From Cenarchaeum sp. SB0662_bin_33 (GTDB taxonomy: Archaea; Thermoproteota; Nitrososphaeria; Nitrososphaerales; Nitrosopumilaceae), in assembly GCA_009840065.1 (NCBI GenBank), contig VXON01000071.1, forward strand, positions 1 to 24,277: a DNA stretch of 24,277 nucleotides, written 5' to 3'. Under the pieces are notes generated by a model. The model searched no databases and had not been told where the DNA came from. It saw only the letters and a program-made list of their open reading frames with translations. Within the stretch, counting starts at the first letter, position 1; each line of letters starts with the position of its first letter. Made by a program: the position numbers and the translations under genes. Shown piece by piece: positions 22,505 through 24,277 of this stretch.

Positions 22505-22996
22505 ATGATGGATGTTAATCGGGCCATATTGGATGCAAGCGCCTTTTATGCAGGCATACCCTTTGGTTCACTGGAGCCCTACTGTACTACACCTCAGGTG
22601 TATGATGAGATATCCCACATCAAAAAAGAGCAGAATGCCATATCCACACTGATGGATTTGGGTAGGCTTGTCATATACTCGCCGGACGACACCTACACGC
22701 AACAGGTACTAGATCTTGCACAAGAGACTGGTGATGTGCCACAGCTCTCGGATGCGGATGTATCAGTGATAGCGCTGGCCCTGCAGAACAGGCAGGGCAT
22801 AATAACCGACGACTATGCAGTGTCCAATACTGCCAGGCACCTAGGACTGTCAGTGTCTCCGGTTATGACAAAGGGGATAAGGACGGTTGGTAGATGGATG
22901 TATAGATGTGCCGCATGCCGCATGCAGCGGCCACCGGGACAGAACTGCAACATATGCGGCAGCGTGCTGCGCAGAAGACTGGTACGTAGAAACTAG
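22505..22996 (+). CDS. nob1: Nob1-type rRNA endonuclease, PIN domain plus zinc ribbon
   Basis: Nob1 cleaves the 3' end of pre-16S rRNA during small-subunit maturation. Counting from the upstream GTG 22496 (166 codons), the PIN acidic residues are Asp13 (LDASAF), Glu38 (YDEIS), Asp86/Asp88 (LSDADVS) and Asp105/Asp106 (TDDYAV). The C-terminal ribbon has Cys138-x2-Cys141 and Cys151-x2-Cys154, then an arginine-rich end. Domain order and size match archaeal Nob1. ATG 22505 or 22508 is more natural than the GTG that abuts the upstream stop. It shares CTAG stops with nadK. Confidence 0.9.
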   Translation: MMDVNRAILDASAFYAGIPFGSLEPYCTTPQVYDEISHIKKEQNAISTLMDLGRLVIYSPDDTYTQQVLDLAQETGDVPQLSDADVSVIALALQNRQGIITDDYAVSNTARHLGLSVSPVMTKGIRTVGRWMYRCAACRMQRPPGQNCNICGSVLRRRLVRRN

Positions 22997-23808
22997 AATC
23001 CCATCTTGCTCATCTGTCGAAGGCCCCTCTTTTTGAGTCGTACGAATACGGCCCTCTTGTCGTGTTTTTTGATTGTTATGGTTTCGTTGAATTCCGCATA
23101 CTTTATCACTTGAGCATCCATCACAATACTACAGTCGTGGGATGGTATTATCTCGATTATATCATCAGGGACGACTATGGATGCCAGTCTATACATGGGA
23201 GCCACGGGAGTGATTATCAACACATCAAGACTCTCGTGTAGTATGGGTCCGCCAAGAGAGAAGGAGTGGCCTGTGGAGCCGCTAGGTGTGGATATCATTA
23301 CGCCATCCATCTTTTGTGTTACCGTGTCATTTTGAAATTTTATCATCATGTTTGCAGTGCGGGTAAGGTTGGATCTGGTGATGTATATCTCGTTAAGGGC
23401 GGGTGGAAACTCCTCTCCATTATACGATGCCACCACCCGGATTCGTTTCTCAAGTATTATGTTGTCGGATTCCATCTGAGATATGGCTTGGGGGAGCTGT
23501 TCCAGTGTAATCTCAGATAGTATTCCGCGGTTTCCCCCAACGTTGATTGTGAGTATGGGTGTCTCATCCGAGAGGTGCCGCAGTGTGCGCAGTGTAGTAC
23601 CGTCTCCACCCAGTGTTATTGCCAGGTCCAGCCCTGCATCTCCCAAGTCCTCAATCGCTTCTAGGGGTATGGCACCATTCACGGATATCGGCGAGAGTAC
23701 GTATACGCGGCACCCACGCTGCAGAAATGTGTTGGCCACATCACGGGCCGCCACTTCCGCCTCCGCAGATCCGAATTTAGCTCCGATTACAATCTTCTCT
23801 ATCTTCAA
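22993..23808 (-). CDS. nadK: NAD kinase
   Basis: The 271-aa product phosphorylates NAD to NADP. GGDGT at 67-71 is the catalytic/ATP motif, NE at 139-140 the NAD-binding pair, and the glycine-rich GSTGHSFSLGGP at 177-188 is diagnostic. The final region contains ITPVAPM. Length is normal. The start is TTG: TTTTTAAATG (rc of 23831-23840) is centred 27 nt upstream, and no ATG is available nearby, so a leaderless TTG start is well supported. Confidence 0.92.
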   Translation of the reverse strand: MKIEKIVIGAKFGSAEAEVAARDVANTFLQRGCRVYVLSPISVNGAIPLEAIEDLGDAGLDLAITLGGDGTTLRTLRHLSDETPILTINVGGNRGILSEITLEQLPQAISQMESDNIILEKRIRVVASYNGEEFPPALNEIYITRSNLTRTANMMIKFQNDTVTQKMDGVMISTPSGSTGHSFSLGGPILHESLDVLIITPVAPMYRLASIVVPDDIIEIIPSHDCSIVMDAQVIKYAEFNETITIKKHDKRAVFVRLKKRGLRQMSKMGF

Positions 23809-23881
23809 CTGAGATGTAGTTGCAATACATCATTTAAAAATGGCAGGATGGTTTCCGCATGTATCAATATAACATGAATAA

Positions 23882-23955
23882 AGCTTCGAGCGGGATCCGA
23901 ACCCGCGACCTTTACCTTACCAAGGTAACGCTCTACCAGGCTGAGCTATCGAAGC
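23882..23955 (-). tRNA. tRNA-Thr (GGT)
   Basis: The minus strand folds as a standard 74-nt tRNA. The acceptor stem GCTTCGA/TCGAAGC has seven pairs. The D arm is GCTC...GAGC. The anticodon stem TTACC/GGTAA has loop TTGGTAA, giving anticodon GGT for threonine. The T arm is GCGGG-TTCGGAT-CCCGC, and the discriminator is U. No CCA is encoded and there is no intron. TTATAA at 23980-23985 lies about 28 nt upstream and is a good promoter. Confidence 0.96.
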
Positions 23956-24016
23956 GTGGAATAATTCAACTCAAAATCCTTATAACTCTTTTATTTTGTA
24001 AGGTGAAAAAGGGGGC

Positions 24017-24084
24017 TGGGAAGAAACGCTGACCTAAACATGATTGGGAAAGTGCTGACCCAGAGTGGGAAGAAATGCTGACCT
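24017..24084. repeat. Three copies of a TGGGAA...GCTGACC repeat
   Basis: Units at 24017-24035 (TGGGAAGAAACGCTGACCT), 24045-24061 (TGGGAAAGTGCTGACCC) and 24066-24084 (TGGGAAGAAATGCTGACCT) share both ends; the middle one is two bases shorter. Spacers are 9 and 4 nt. Confidence 0.8.
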
Positions 24085-24145
24085 GACCTATATTTCCACT
24101 CTGACCACCATTTCCACTCCGCTAATTTGACCTAGATTTCCACTC
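24085..24145. repeat. Three copies of a TGACC-N4-TTTCCACTC repeat
   Basis: TGACC-TATA-, TGACC-ACCA- and TGACC-TAGA- each precede TTTCCACTC (24093-24101, 24111-24119, 24137-24145). TTTCCACTCTG at 24093-24103 is nearly the reverse complement of CAGAGTGGGAA at 24061-24071, so the two repeat families are related in opposite orientation. The remaining sequence to the window end has no convincing gene. Confidence 0.8.
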
Positions 24146-24277
24146 CAAACATAAACTACCCCAATACTGAATAAAAGGTAACAGCTCTGCAATGGGAAGT
24201 TAGGTATGGAAAGGCTAAATGTTCTGAAGAACTGAGTGTTTTATGTACGCATGATGTTTGGTGGATACTGGGGCATA

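Noticed and set aside
24017..24145. CRISPR array
   Set aside because: The repeats are only 17-19 bp, vary in length, have spacers of 4-9 nt, and show no cas genes nearby.

Overview
The window comes from an archaeon, almost certainly an ammonia-oxidising thaumarchaeote (Nitrososphaerota). Supporting genes are a NirK-type copper protein, an ESCRT-III/CdvB cell-division paralog, PurP (the archaeal purine enzyme), archaeal ribosomal protein L15e, a Nob1 PIN endonuclease with zinc ribbon, an MtaB/CDKAL1-type tRNA methylthiotransferase, a bioB-bioF pair, and secreted proteins with a W/G-rich helical module that I associate with this phylum. A tRNA-Thr(GGT) gene has the archaeal U discriminator and no encoded CCA. 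Base composition looks fairly balanced by eye, less AT-rich than Nitrosopumilus, so a sponge-associated or other non-pelagic lineage is possible. I cannot name the species. No rRNA, CRISPR array, insertion sequence or phage gene was seen.

Layout. 1-281: no gene, one GC-rich hairpin. 282-2905 (minus): fumarase/aspartase-family lyase and mtaB, coupled by a TGATG overlap. 3202-6613 (plus): nirK, serA, and a cell-surface protein with an 18-bp tandem repeat. 6608-7219 (minus): secreted two-module protein. 7220-7731: relic of a frameshifted zinc-finger gene, then a hairpin. 7732-9076: L15e, a thioredoxin-fold redoxin (minus) and a 34-residue membrane peptide. 9068-11159 (minus): bioB-bioF with a perfect dyad at the bioB promoter. 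11235-13035: small zinc-ribbon protein (minus), unknown 276-aa protein, methyltransferase. 13284-15110: ccdA plus a DipZ-like thioredoxin, a split thiol-transfer pair. 15277-16293: CdvB paralog and an unknown 109-aa protein (minus). 16574-19342: phnD, phnC, phnE, a phosphonate/phosphite-type ABC importer. 19348-20781 (minus): two small proteins and purP. 21050-23808: tail-anchored protein, small conserved-looking protein (minus), unknown protein plus nob1, NAD kinase (minus). 23882-23955: tRNA-Thr. 24017-24145: a cluster of short repeats.

The genes are mostly housekeeping (tRNA modification, rRNA processing, translation, purine, serine, biotin and NADP synthesis) mixed with envelope functions (nitrite/NO copper chemistry, thiol redox, phosphonate capture). 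Two architectural habits stand out. First, a TATA-like box is centred about 25-29 nt upstream of most first-in-operon start codons, implying leaderless mRNAs, and this often selects GTG or TTG starts. Second, convergent genes meet with almost no spacer, often sharing both stop codons in one CTAG or CTAA tetranucleotide. The points most worth following up are the symmetric shared TATA box at 21941-21948, the bioB promoter dyad, the frameshifted zinc-finger relic, the surface module fused to PhnD, and the repeat cluster at the right end.
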